A stretch of 64,000 nt of DNA from Leifsonia sp. SCN 70-46 (GCA_001725325.1 MEFY01000002.1:496001-560000), one strand, 5' to 3'; positions 44,643-52,939 are shown, numbered from the stretch's first letter. Numbers and translations: made by a program. Notes: generated from the sequence alone by a model not told the origin.

Positions 44643-45688
44643 GGAACCCTGTGCAGCCACTCGTCCGTGCCGAACTTCTCGGCGACGAGCTGCTCGGCCT
44701 TCGCGAACTCCTCGGGGGTGATCTCGCTGGGGGTGAGCCCGTAGAGGCCCTTGAAGGTGCCCACCATCTTCTCGATGATCTCGGCGCGCGGCAGGCCTGT
44801 CTGGCTGCGGAGCGGGTCGACGCGCTTGTTGGCGCTCTTCGTGCCCTTGTCGCTCATCTTCTCGCGGCCGATGCGGAGCACCTCGACCATCTTGTCGCCG
44901 TCCATGTCGTAGCTCATGGTGACGTGGTGCAGCACGGCGCCGGAGCCGAGGCGCTTCTGCGCGGCCCCGCCGATCTTGCCCGTGGGGCTCGTGATGTCGT
45001 TGAGGGGCACGTAGCTCGCCTCGATGCCGAGCGACTTGAGCGCGACGATCACCCAGTCGTCGAGGAAGGCGTAGGAGTCGGCGAAGCTCATGCCCTGCAC
45101 GAGCTCGCTCGGCGCGTAGATCGAGTAGGTGATGACGGAGCCGGCCTCCATGAACATCGCCCCGCCGCCGGAGATGCGGCGCACGATGTCGAAGCCGTAC
45201 TTCTGGGCGTTCTCGAGGTCGACCTCGTTCTTGACCGACTGGAAGCTGCCGATGACGACAGCGGGCTTCTCCCACTCCCAGATGCGCAGCGTGGGCTTGC
45301 GGCGCCCTTCGCCGACCTCCTCGCTCAGCACCTGGTCGAGCGCCATCTGCAGCACGGGGTCGACTGCGGGGCCCTGGATGAGCTGCCACTCGTAGTCCGT
45401 GAACGCCGTGGCCTTCTGCAGCGCGCGGCGCACCGTCGTCGCGACCGACTCGGGGGCGAAGCCGAGCAGCAGCGCGCCCTCGGGGAGCGCCTCGCGCACG
45501 GCCTTGGCGATGACGGCGTGCTCGGCGTCCGCGGGCAGGCCGTTGACCGCGGCGTTGATCGCCTCGAGGGCGTCGTCGGGCTCGAGGAAGAAGTCGCCCG
45601 CGAGACGGAAACCCGAGATGCGTCCGTCGACGACGTCGAGGTCGACGACCACGAGCTTGCCGCCCGGAACCTTGAACTCACCGTGCAT
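44639..45688 (-). CDS. lplA: Lipoate-protein ligase with permuted domain order
   Basis: A 349-residue LplA-like enzyme that attaches scavenged lipoate to E2 and GcvH proteins. Residues about 1-110 (FKVPGGKLVVVDLDV, DFFLEPDDALEAIN) look like the LplA C-terminal accessory domain (archaeal LplB). The catalytic BPL/LplA domain follows (about 125-345), with RRISGGGAMFMEAG and the lysine in SPTGKIGG. The usual bacterial order is the reverse. The ATG is immediately downstream of a DtxR-like box, with TAGGCT 6 bases upstream: probably leaderless and iron-regulated. First gene of an operon with two iron-type ABC genes. Confidence 0.88.
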   Translation of the reverse strand: MHGEFKVPGGKLVVVDLDVVDGRISGFRLAGDFFLEPDDALEAINAAVNGLPADAEHAVIAKAVREALPEGALLLGFAPESVATTVRRALQKATAFTDYEWQLIQGPAVDPVLQMALDQVLSEEVGEGRRKPTLRIWEWEKPAVVIGSFQSVKNEVDLENAQKYGFDIVRRISGGGAMFMEAGSVITYSIYAPSELVQGMSFADSYAFLDDWVIVALKSLGIEASYVPLNDITSPTGKIGGAAQKRLGSGAVLHHVTMSYDMDGDKMVEVLRIGREKMSDKGTKSANKRVDPLRSQTGLPRAEIIEKMVGTFKGLYGLTPSEITPEEFAKAEQLVAEKFGTDEWLHRVP

Positions 45689-45701
45689 TAGGCAAGCCTA
45701 A
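45688..45701 (-). promoter_or_regulatory. DtxR/IdeR-type iron box over the lplA promoter
   Basis: TTAGGCAAGCCTAA (45688-45701) is a perfect 6-bp inverted repeat around AA and matches the core of the DtxR/IdeR consensus TTAGGTTAGSCTAACCTAA. It contains the -10-like TAGGCT (complement of 45695-45700) and abuts the ATG, so iron-loaded DtxR would block transcription. Confidence 0.82.
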
Positions 45702-45710
45702 CTCCCCGCC

Positions 45711-45774
45711 CGTGTCTCGCAGTTTCGCAGGTGTCTCGCACATCTGCGCGACTCCTGCCGATCTGCGAGACACG
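45711..45774. repeat. GTGTCTCGCA hairpin repeat
   Basis: CGTGTCTCGCAG (45711-45722) pairs perfectly with 45763-45774; a third copy of GTGTCTCGCA lies in the loop (45731-45740). It is between the end of the hydrolase gene and the lplA promoter, so it may terminate the hydrolase mRNA. No U tract. Confidence 0.65.
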
Positions 45775-45787
45775 CGGGAGAGAGGGG

Positions 45788-46645
45788 TCAGAGGCGGGCG
45801 TCGAGCCAGGACACGAGGTCGGCGATGACCTCGTCACGGTTGGTCTCGTTGAAGATCTCGTGGCGCGCCTCCGGGTAGACGATGGCCTGCACGTCGCTCA
45901 GGCGCGAGCGCGTGATGTACGCCTCCGCGAGCTTCGCGATGCTCTTCTCGCCGCCCAGGGTGTCCTCGCTGCCGATCATGATGAGCAGGGGGATGTCCTT
46001 GGCGATGTTGCGCGTCGGCTTGCCGAGCAGGCGCAGCCCGTCGGCGATGCCGAAGAGCTGGATGGCGGCGGCGTAGAACGTGAGCGGGTCGTCCGCGAAC
46101 TGCTGCGCCACGGCCGGATCCCGGCTCAGCCACTCGTTGCCCGTGGTGCCGAGGTGCTTGTGCTTCGCGTTGAGGTTGCCGCCGTTCATGTCGGTGAGCG
46201 TGCGGTAGGCGGTGCCCGTGAGCACGGCGACGTCGTAGTCGTCGGCGTGCTCGTTGAGGATCATCTGCACCATGAGCGAGCCCCACGAGTGCCCGAGCAG
46301 GGCGAGCTTCAGCCCGGGGTTCTCCTCGCGGATGATGCGGGTGAACTGCCGCACCCCTTCGACCGTCGCGCGCAGGCCGCCGGGCCCGAGCCTGCCCATC
46401 TTGGAGGAGTCGCCGCCGTACTGCCCGACGCCCGTGGCGCCGTGGCCGCGGTGGTCGTCCGCGTAGACGGTGTAGCCGGCGGCGACGAGGTCCTGCGCCA
46501 CCTGCTCGTAGCGCAGCGCATGGTCGCCGAGGCCGTGGGTGAGCTGGAGCACGGCCTTGGGCTTCGCGGCCTTCCAGCTGTAGTAGTGGATCGTGACGCC
46601 CTCGGCGTCGACGAACGTGCTCGCGGTGCGCGTGACTGTGGCCAT
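45788..46645 (-). CDS. Alpha/beta hydrolase, monoacylglycerol lipase/lysophospholipase type
   Basis: A 285-residue hydrolase. The oxyanion region is LQLTHGLGDHALRYEQVAQDL, the nucleophile elbow GHSWGS, the acid in MIGSEDTLGG and the His in YPEARHEIFNE. GAGGAGG before ATG 46645 supports this start. There is no signal peptide. It releases fatty acids from monoacylglycerols or lysolipids in this family. Divergent from the MarR/MFS pair; the MarR operator (46687-46716) lies in the gap and may control it too. Confidence 0.9.
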   Translation of the reverse strand: MATVTRTASTFVDAEGVTIHYYSWKAAKPKAVLQLTHGLGDHALRYEQVAQDLVAAGYTVYADDHRGHGATGVGQYGGDSSKMGRLGPGGLRATVEGVRQFTRIIREENPGLKLALLGHSWGSLMVQMILNEHADDYDVAVLTGTAYRTLTDMNGGNLNAKHKHLGTTGNEWLSRDPAVAQQFADDPLTFYAAAIQLFGIADGLRLLGKPTRNIAKDIPLLIMIGSEDTLGGEKSIAKLAEAYITRSRLSDVQAIVYPEARHEIFNETNRDEVIADLVSWLDARL

Positions 46646-46686
46646 GGGAGCCTCCTCGCTCAGCATCATCGTACCGACGCGAGTTT

Positions 46687-46716
46687 CATTAGCATTGCTA
46701 ATTTGCTAGGCTAATG
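46687..46716. promoter_or_regulatory. MarR operator and leaderless promoter
   Basis: TTAGCATTGCTAA (46689-46701) is a perfect inverted repeat; CATTAGC (46687-46693) and GCTAATG (46710-46716) form an outer pair. The -10 TAGGCT (46707-46712) lies 7 bases before ATG 46720. A MarR dimer bound here would cover the promoter and possibly that of the divergent hydrolase. Confidence 0.72.
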
Positions 46717-46719
46717 ATT

Positions 46720-47136
46720 ATGAGCGAGCAACAGGATGACGACCTCCGGCTCGCCATCATGCGCCTGAGCCGCCGCATGCGCGCCGAGCGCGCGGACGAG
46801 GACGTCACCGACGGCCAGCTCTCCGTGCTCATCGTCCTCTTCAAGGAGGGCGCGCAGACCCTCGGCTCCCTCGCCGAGCACGAGCGCGTCACCCCGCCCT
46901 CGATGAACCGCACGGTCAACGCCCTCGTCGAGGCCGGGTTCGTCACGCGCGACAGCTCGCCCGACGACGGCCGCAAGGTGCTTCTCGCCCTCACCCCCTC
47001 CGGCGTCGAGATCGTCAACGAGACCAAGCGGCGCCGCGTCGCCTGGTTCGCCCGGCAGCTCGACGGCCTCACCCCCGCCCAGCGCGCCGCGCTCGATGTC
47101 GCCGCCCCGATCCTCAGGGAGCTCGCTGACTCGTGA
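46720..47136 (+). CDS. MarR-family transcriptional regulator
   Basis: A 138-residue MarR protein. The winged helix is TLGSLAEHERVTPPSMNRTVNALVEAGFVTRDSSPDDGRKVLLALT (about 50-95), including the DxR wing tip. The ATG at 46720 is chosen because TAGGCT lies 7 bases upstream; an ATG at 46714 is possible. Its stop overlaps the GTG of the MFS gene. It probably represses this transporter and itself, released by a small phenolic or toxic ligand. Confidence 0.92.
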   Translation: MSEQQDDDLRLAIMRLSRRMRAERADEDVTDGQLSVLIVLFKEGAQTLGSLAEHERVTPPSMNRTVNALVEAGFVTRDSSPDDGRKVLLALTPSGVEIVNETKRRRVAWFARQLDGLTPAQRAALDVAAPILRELADS

Positions 47137-48437
47137 GTGCCATGTTCCGCAGCCTTCGCGTCTTCAACTACCGCCTCTGGTTCGCCGGTGCGCTCGTCTC
47201 GAACACCGGGGCGTGGATGCAGCGCACGGCGCAGGACTGGATCGTGCTCACCGAGCTGACCGACAAGGATGCGACGGCGCTCGGCATCACGATGGCGCTG
47301 CAGTTCGGCCCGCTCCTGCTGCTCATGCCCGTGGCCGGGCTCATGGCCGACAGGTTCGACCGGCGCCGGCTGCTCATGTGGACGCAGGGCGTGATGTGCG
47401 CGCTCGCGTTCGGCCTGGGCATCCTCGTCATCTCGGGGCATGTGCAGCTGTGGCACGTCTACGTGTTCGCGCTGCTGCTCGGCATCTGCACGGCCATCGA
47501 CACCCCCGCGCGGCAGGCATTCGTCTCCGAGCTCGTGACGGAGAAGGACATCTCCAACGCGGTGGCCCTCAACTCCACGTCGTTCCAGAGCGCGCGGCTC
47601 ATCGGCCCGGCGGTGGCGGGCGTGCTCATCGCGTGGATCGGCTCGGGCCCCGTGTTCATCGTCAACGGGTTCTCGTTCGTGGGCGTGATCCTCTCGCTCG
47701 CCCTCATCCGCCGGGCGCAGCTCGTGCCGTCGCCGCGGCTCGCGAAGGCCAAGGGGCAGATCCGTGACGGGCTGCACTACGTGCGCGGGCGCAAGGACAT
47801 CCTCGTCGTGCTCGTCATGGTGTTCCTCGTGGGCACGTTCGGCTTCAACTTCCCGATCTTCATCTCGACGATGTCGACCGTGGAGTTCGGCAAGGGCTCC
47901 GCGGAGTTCGGCCTGCTGTCGTCGGTCATGGCCGCGGGCGCCGTCGCGGGCTCGCTCCTCGCGGCCCGGCGCGAGCGCGTGCGGTTCGTGATCGTCGTCG
48001 TCGCGTCGGGCGCCTTCGGGCTCGCGTGCATCATCGCCGCGCTGTCGCCCACCTACCTGTTCTTCGCGGTCGTGCTCGTGCTCATCGGCGTGTGCTCGCT
48101 CACGATGATGAACACCGCCAACGCCTACGTGCAGACCACGACCGAGCCGCAGATGCGCGGGCGCGTCATGGCGCTGTACATGGCGATCTTCGCGGGCGGC
48201 ACCCCGCTCGGGGCACCCATCGTGGGCTTCGTCGCGAACGTGTGGGGGCCTCGGTGGTCGCTCGGGATCGGGGCGGCCTCGGGCATCCTCGCCGCGGTCA
48301 TCGCCGTGGTGTGGCTCGCGCGCGCACGTCGCGACGTGTCGACGGCGACCTCGTCGATCGAGCTGCCGCGCGATACAGTCGAGCTCGCGACGCAGGAGAT
48401 CGCCATCGTCGGTGCGACGGCGACGCGCACGAGCTAG
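47133..48437 (+). CDS. MFS transporter (enterobactin-exporter-like, 12 segments)
   Basis: A 434-residue MFS protein of the EntS/DUF894 type, with FRSLRVFNYRLWFAGALVSNTGAWMQRTAQDWIVL at the N-terminus and motif A in GLMADRFDRRRLL. Starts at GTG overlapping the MarR stop (GTGA); ATG 47142 is an alternative. Co-transcribed with marR. It is an exporter of unknown substrate; the DtxR-controlled operon nearby does not show it is siderophore-related. Confidence 0.9.
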   Translation: MSAMFRSLRVFNYRLWFAGALVSNTGAWMQRTAQDWIVLTELTDKDATALGITMALQFGPLLLLMPVAGLMADRFDRRRLLMWTQGVMCALAFGLGILVISGHVQLWHVYVFALLLGICTAIDTPARQAFVSELVTEKDISNAVALNSTSFQSARLIGPAVAGVLIAWIGSGPVFIVNGFSFVGVILSLALIRRAQLVPSPRLAKAKGQIRDGLHYVRGRKDILVVLVMVFLVGTFGFNFPIFISTMSTVEFGKGSAEFGLLSSVMAAGAVAGSLLAARRERVRFVIVVVASGAFGLACIIAALSPTYLFFAVVLVLIGVCSLTMMNTANAYVQTTTEPQMRGRVMALYMAIFAGGTPLGAPIVGFVANVWGPRWSLGIGAASGILAAVIAVVWLARARRDVSTATSSIELPRDTVELATQEIAIVGATATRTS

Positions 48438-48748
48438 TGCAGCTCGAGCACGAGCCGGAGAGCCTCATCGATGCGCTCGAGCTCGCGTCGGCTCACGTGG
48501 CCGACGAGCTCGCCGAGGCGTTCGGGCGCGACCGCGGTGGTCTGCTCCACGAGCACCTGCGTGGCAACGCCGAGCACGGTGATCGTCGGGCGGAAGCTGC
48601 GGGGCACCGCCGATCGCGACGTCGGGGCGATGAGGAGCGTCGAGAGGATGAGGTCGTCCGACTGCAGCACCACGGCGTAGCGCTGCCCTGCCTGCTCGTT
48701 GCCGCGGGTTCCCCGGGGAGCGCGGAGGGCGTGGACATCACCCCTCAC
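48434..48748 (-). CDS. MazF/PemK-type toxin (endoribonuclease)
   Basis: A 104-residue MazF-like protein. It begins VRGDVHALRAPRGTRGNEQAGQRYAVVLQSDD, the standard GxxW/GxEQxGxRPxxVV layout of the fold, then LLIAPTSRS and a C-terminal VGHVSRRELERIDEALRLVL. Members cut mRNA at short sequences. GTG start at 48748 with GGAGGAG 6 bases upstream; it overlaps the antitoxin gene by 11 bases. The end touches the MFS gene (4-base overlap, convergent). Confidence 0.88.
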   Translation of the reverse strand: MRGDVHALRAPRGTRGNEQAGQRYAVVLQSDDLILSTLLIAPTSRSAVPRSFRPTITVLGVATQVLVEQTTAVAPERLGELVGHVSRRELERIDEALRLVLELH

Positions 48749-48968
48749 GCAGCTCCTCCATGTGCGCCAGTATCGCCCGGCTCTCGGCGAGGTCGGCCGG
48801 GTCGTCCACAACCTCGAGGGACTCGCGCCGCATGCGCTCGCGCTTGCGCAGGACCACCGAGTCGAGGAGGGCCTGGCGGATGGCCGCCGACACCGAGGTG
48901 CCGTCGGCCGTGAGCTCGTCGAGGGCACGCTGTGCCTCGGCATCCGTGCGGAAGTTCACGACCGTCAT
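48738..48968 (-). CDS. Antitoxin of the MazF-type pair
   Basis: A 76-residue protein with an N-terminal ribbon-helix-helix-like segment (MTVVNFRTDAEAQRALDELTADGTSVSAAIRQALLD) and an acidic tail (VDDPADLAESRAILAHMEEL) suited to cover the toxin. It precedes and overlaps the toxin gene. ATG 48968 has TACACT 6 bases upstream and no ribosome site: leaderless. A perfect 18-bp palindrome covers the promoter, so the pair is expected to autoregulate. Confidence 0.86.
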   Translation of the reverse strand: MTVVNFRTDAEAQRALDELTADGTSVSAAIRQALLDSVVLRKRERMRRESLEVVDDPADLAESRAILAHMEELREG

Positions 48969-48977
48969 GCCGCAAGT

Positions 48978-48995
48978 GTAAGACAGATGTCTTAC
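48978..48995. promoter_or_regulatory. 18-bp palindromic operator of the toxin-antitoxin pair
   Basis: GTAAGACA-GA-TGTCTTAC (48978-48995) is a perfect 8-bp inverted repeat with a 2-base centre. It overlaps the -10 of the antitoxin gene (complement of 48975-48980) and lies 10 bases from its ATG. Confidence 0.82.
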
Positions 48996-49840
48996 GCCTC
49001 GCGCGTGATCTCGACCTTCACGAACAGGGTCGAGCCGAACGGCCCCGCGTACACGCCGCGCAGGGGCGGCACGTCGTTGTAGTCGCGCCCGCGCCCCACG
49101 AGCACGTGGCGGTCGCCGATCTCGATGAGGTTGGTGGGGTCGTAGCCGCGCCACTCCCCGCCGCAGAACCACTCGACCCACGCGTGCGACTCGCCCGCGA
49201 CGGTCTCGCCGATCGCCGCGTTGGGCTTGGGGTGCAGGTAGCCGGAGACGTACCGGGCGGGGATGCCCACCGAGCGCAGCGCTCCGAGCGCGAGGTGCGC
49301 GATGTCCTGGCACACCCCCTTGCGCTGGGCCCACGCCTCGGCCGCGGTCGAGTGCACGCCCGTGACACCCTGCATGTACTCGACGGCCTCGCCGATCGCC
49401 CTGCAGATCTCGTAGGCGGCGTCGCAGACGTTGTCGGTCTTCGCCTTGACGTCGCGCGCTATCGACTCGACCTCGACGGGCGGGTTCGTGCGACGGGTCT
49501 GCTTGAGGTGCTCGACGGTCTCCGTCGAGCGCTCCACCGCGAGCTCGAGCTCGAGCCAGCTGAGGCTCTCCTCCACGTGCGGGCGCGGCCGCACCTCGAC
49601 GAGGCTCGTGGCCGTGAGCGAGAGCTCCTTGTGCGGCGTGAGGATCTCGAACGACGAGACGCGCGAGCCCCAGTAGTCGACATATCCGTGGTGGCTCGAC
49701 ATGGGCAGGATCTCGAGGTTGGAGAACAGCACGAGCTGGCCGTCGCTCGAGACCGGCAGCATCCTCGCCTCGTTGTAGGAGGCCGTGACGTCGCCGCCGT
49801 AGTGGAAGCCCGTCATGTGCTTGATGCGCAGGCGGTTCAA
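48992..49840 (-). CDS. Transglutaminase-like cysteine protease/peptidase
   Basis: A 282-residue transglutaminase-superfamily protein with an N-terminal domain (RLRIKHMTGFHYGGDVTASYNEARMLP) and a catalytic core. Its Cys-His-Asp triad is in GVCQDIAHL, SHAWVEWF and YDPTN. The start is an unusual TTG at 49840: it overlaps the stop of the upstream gene (TTGA) and has GGGGGAG upstream. It is the third gene of the ATP-grasp/alpha-E/transglutaminase trio, proposed to build and process peptide- or amide-linked products. The substrate is unknown. Confidence 0.9.
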   Translation of the reverse strand: MNRLRIKHMTGFHYGGDVTASYNEARMLPVSSDGQLVLFSNLEILPMSSHHGYVDYWGSRVSSFEILTPHKELSLTATSLVEVRPRPHVEESLSWLELELAVERSTETVEHLKQTRRTNPPVEVESIARDVKAKTDNVCDAAYEICRAIGEAVEYMQGVTGVHSTAAEAWAQRKGVCQDIAHLALGALRSVGIPARYVSGYLHPKPNAAIGETVAGESHAWVEWFCGGEWRGYDPTNLIEIGDRHVLVGRGRDYNDVPPLRGVYAGPFGSTLFVKVEITREA

Positions 49841-50766
49841 CTCGTCTCCCCCACCCAGCTCGGCGCCGCGTTCGTCGGGAAGTAGCGCTGGCGGATGGCC
49901 TCCGACGCGGCGCTCGTCGCGAGCTGCACGTTGTCCATGTGCAGCGGCAGGTCTTCGAGGATGTCGGCGATCGGCCGGTACTCGAGCTCGCTGCGGATCT
50001 GCCCGAGCAGCCGCTGCGACAGGTCGGAGACGCCCACGCGCCCGGTGCTCGGCTCGATCTCGCGCATGCACGCCTCGGCACGCGACACGGAGAACAGGAT
50101 GCTGCGCGGGAACAGCCGGTCGAGCAGCAGGAACTCCGCGGCGTTCTTCGCGCTCGGCACACCGCGGTAGGTGCGCAGGTAGGCCTCGTACGCGCCGCAC
50201 GAGCGCAGGATGGTCGTCCACGATGGGCCCGACGCCTCGGTGAGGCTGCGGGTCGCGAGGAGCCGGGCGGTCATGTCCGCGCGCTCGATGGAGCGGCCGA
50301 GGGTGAAGAACTGCCAGGCCTCGTCGCGGCTCGTCGCCGACTCGATGATGCCGACCGCGAGGGCGCTGCGCTCGCGCACCCAGCCGAAGAACTCGTGCAC
50401 CTTGTCGCTCGACACCTTTCGGGGCATCCGCGCGCGCGTCGTGTTGAGGCACTCCCACAGCTCGGTGCTGACGATCTCGCGGGCGCGGCGGGCGTTCTCG
50501 CGCGCGGCGCCGAGCGAGTAGGCGATCGACGCCGGCTCGGAGCGGTCGACGGCGAGGATCGAGAGGATGTCCTGCCGGCTGAGCTCGGCGTCGTCCGGGG
50601 CCTCGGCGCCCATGACGCTCAGGAGCGAGCGGCACGCGAGGTCCTCCTCGATCCACGGGTCTTCGAGCAGCAGCTGGAGGTGCACGTCGAGGATGCGCGC
50701 GGTGCCGTCGGAGCGCTCGATGTAGCGGCCGATCCAGAACAGGCTCTCGGCGATGCGGCTCAGCAT
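49837..50766 (-). CDS. Alpha-E domain protein (DUF403)
   Basis: A 309-residue all-helical protein starting MLSRIAESLFWIGRYIERSDGTARILDVHLQLLL, the hallmark of the alpha-E family. Conserved segments include CLNTTRARMPRKVS and FFTLGRSIERADMTARLLATR. No catalytic site is recognised. It overlaps the ATP-grasp stop by 7 bases and the transglutaminase start by 4, so the three proteins are made together. The family always accompanies these partners in many bacteria (recalled). Confidence 0.92.
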   Translation of the reverse strand: MLSRIAESLFWIGRYIERSDGTARILDVHLQLLLEDPWIEEDLACRSLLSVMGAEAPDDAELSRQDILSILAVDRSEPASIAYSLGAARENARRAREIVSTELWECLNTTRARMPRKVSSDKVHEFFGWVRERSALAVGIIESATSRDEAWQFFTLGRSIERADMTARLLATRSLTEASGPSWTTILRSCGAYEAYLRTYRGVPSAKNAAEFLLLDRLFPRSILFSVSRAEACMREIEPSTGRVGVSDLSQRLLGQIRSELEYRPIADILEDLPLHMDNVQLATSAASEAIRQRYFPTNAAPSWVGETS

Positions 50767-52397
50767 GGCGCCTCCTTGCCCTGTTGCTGCTGCTCCTGCT
50801 GCCCGTGGCCGAGCGGCCGGTCGCTCGGGGCGTGGTCCTGCTGGGCCGACTTGAGCATCTCGGGCGTGATGATCGAGATCGACTCGGTGGCCGCGGCCTG
50901 GCCCGCGACGAGGCCCTGGATGCTGTGGCGGGAGACCTGCAGCGGGTCTTGGCCCACGACCCACGTGTCCTTCGACCCGCCGCCCTGGGAGCTGTTGACG
51001 ACGAGCTCGCCCTCCGGGAGCGCGACGCGCGTGAGACCGCCCGGCAGCACCCACACGTCGGAGCCGTCGTTGACCGCGAACGGCCTGAGGTCGGCGTGGC
51101 GCGGGCGCATGCCGTCATCCACGAGCGTGGGGATCGTGGAGAGCTGCACGACCGGCTGCGCGATCCACCCGCGCGGGTCGCGGAGGAGGCGCTGCCGCAG
51201 CTCCTCGAGCTCCTGCTTCGAGGCGGCGGGGCCGATGACGAGGCCCTTGCCGCCGGAGCCGTCGACGGGCTTCACCACGAGCTCGTCGAGGCGGTCGAGC
51301 ACCTCCTCGAGCGCGCCCGGATCCTCGAGGCGCCACGTCTGCACGTTGGGCAGGATCGGCTCTTCGCCCAGGTAGTACTTCGTGAGCTCGGGCAGGTAGG
51401 TGTAGACGAGCTTGTCGTCGGCGACGCCGTTGCCCACGGCGTTGGCGATCGTGACGTTGCCGAGGCGCGCCGCGAGCATGAGCCCGGGGCTGCCGAGCAT
51501 GGAGTCCGCGCGGAACTGCAGCGGGTCGAGGAACTCGTCGTCGACGCGGCGGTAGATCACGTCGACGCGCGTGGGGCCGGCGGTCGTGCGCATCCACACC
51601 CGCCCGCCGGAGCAGAACAGGTCGCGGCCCTCCACGAGCTCGACGCCCATGAGGCGAGCGAGCAGCGTGTGCTCGAAGTAGGCGGAGTTGTAGACGCCCG
51701 GTGTGAGCACGACGACCGTCGGGTCGTCGACACCGGGCGGCGCGGATGCCCGCAGCGCGTGCAACAGCTTGTGCGGGTAGTCCCCCACCGGCCGCACGCG
51801 CATCGACACGAACAGCTCGGGGAGCGTCTGCGCCATCACGCGGCGGTTGGAGATCACGTAGCTCACGCCCGACGGCACGCGCACGTTGTCCTCGAGCACG
51901 CGCCACGTGCCGGCCTCGTCGCGGATGAGGTCGATGCCGCTCACCTGGATGCGCACGCCGTTGGCCGGGTCGATGCCCGCGGCCTCGCGGTGGAAGTGGC
52001 TCGAGCTCGTGATGAGCCTGGCCGGGATGACGCCGTCCTTGATGGCCGCCTGCGGCCCGTAGATGTCGGCGAGGAACCGCTCGAGCGCCCTCACGCGCTG
52101 CTTGATCCCCGCCTCGACGTCGACCCACTCCGCCTGGTCGATGACGCGCGGCACGGCGTCGAGCGGGAACGGCCGCTCCTCGCCCGCGAAGTCGAACGTG
52201 ACGCCCTGCGCGAGGTAGCTCGCCCCGAGGGCGTCCGTGCGCCCGCGCAGCTCGTCCTGCGTCATCTGCGCGAGCGCGGCGTGGATCTCCTTGTACGACT
52301 GCCGGGCGGAGCCGGGCGTGGCGAACATCTCATCCCACGCGGGCGTGCCCTTGCGCTTCGTCGCCGTGGCGCCGTAGCCGTCGAACAGGTCTCCCAT
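50760..52397 (-). CDS. Circularly permuted ATP-grasp protein (DUF404/DUF407)
   Basis: A 545-residue circularly permuted type 2 ATP-grasp protein: GVTFDFAGEERPFPLDAVPRVI near the start, TPGVYNSAYFEHTLLARLMGVELVEGRDL, VYTYLPELTKYYLGEEPILPNVQTW, then the nucleotide-binding VVKPVDGSGGKGLVIGP. These are predicted amide/peptide ligases. The C-terminus ends in a Gln-rich tail. ATG 52397 has TAAGCT 6 bases upstream (complement of 52404-52409) and no ribosome site: leaderless. First gene of the trio. Confidence 0.92.
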   Translation of the reverse strand: MGDLFDGYGATATKRKGTPAWDEMFATPGSARQSYKEIHAALAQMTQDELRGRTDALGASYLAQGVTFDFAGEERPFPLDAVPRVIDQAEWVDVEAGIKQRVRALERFLADIYGPQAAIKDGVIPARLITSSSHFHREAAGIDPANGVRIQVSGIDLIRDEAGTWRVLEDNVRVPSGVSYVISNRRVMAQTLPELFVSMRVRPVGDYPHKLLHALRASAPPGVDDPTVVVLTPGVYNSAYFEHTLLARLMGVELVEGRDLFCSGGRVWMRTTAGPTRVDVIYRRVDDEFLDPLQFRADSMLGSPGLMLAARLGNVTIANAVGNGVADDKLVYTYLPELTKYYLGEEPILPNVQTWRLEDPGALEEVLDRLDELVVKPVDGSGGKGLVIGPAASKQELEELRQRLLRDPRGWIAQPVVQLSTIPTLVDDGMRPRHADLRPFAVNDGSDVWVLPGGLTRVALPEGELVVNSSQGGGSKDTWVVGQDPLQVSRHSIQGLVAGQAAATESISIITPEMLKSAQQDHAPSDRPLGHGQQEQQQQGKEAPC

Positions 52398-52434
52398 GTT
52401 GTGAGCTTACGGCTCCGTATGTTGCGGGGGTGTT

Positions 52435-52875
52435 TCAGGCCTCGAACGGGTCCAGCACGAACACCTGGATCTGCCGGTCCGTCTTCTTCTGGTACTCGGC
52501 ATAGTCGGGCCACGCCTCGACGGCGCGCTCCCACCAGGTCGCGTACTCCTCGCCCGTGACCTCGCGCGCGCGGTAGTCCTTCTTCACCGGGCCGTCCTGC
52601 AGCTCGACGTGCGGGTTGGCCACGAGGTTGTAGTACCAGGTGGGCGGCTCGGGCGTGCCGCCGCGCGACGCGACGACCGCGTAGGTGCCGTCGTGCTCGA
52701 CGCGCATGAGGGCGTTCTTGCGGAGCTTGCCCGACTTCGCGCCCACCGAGGTCATGACGATGATGGGCTTGCCGCGCAGGGTGTTCGCCTCCTGCCCGTT
52801 CGTGGCCTCGAACAGCTCGGCCTGCTTGCGCGCCCACTCGGACGTGCTCGGTTCGTACTCTCCAGTCAGTGGCAT
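52435..52875 (-). CDS. Deazaflavin-dependent nitroreductase-like (DDN) protein
   Basis: A 146-residue F420-binding split-barrel protein, family DDN, recognised by [60 protein letters not shown]. Members use F420 to reduce quinones or nitroaromatics. Its presence implies the organism makes coenzyme F420. It stands alone between the ATP-grasp operon and region G. Exact substrate unknown. Confidence 0.92.
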   Translation of the reverse strand: MPLTGEYEPSTSEWARKQAELFEATNGQEANTLRGKPIIVMTSVGAKSGKLRKNALMRVEHDGTYAVVASRGGTPEPPTWYYNLVANPHVELQDGPVKKDYRAREVTGEEYATWWERAVEAWPDYAEYQKKTDRQIQVFVLDPFEA

Positions 52876-52939
52876 GGTTCCATTGTCCCTCTGCCGCCCG
52901 TCGGTTTCGGTACGGCCGCGGGCGGCCTGCTCAACCCGC

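Noticed and set aside
46700-46720. Possible DtxR box near the MarR start (CTAGGCTAATG)
   Set aside because: Only half of the consensus matches, and the surrounding TTAGC/GCTAA repeats explain the site better as a MarR operator.
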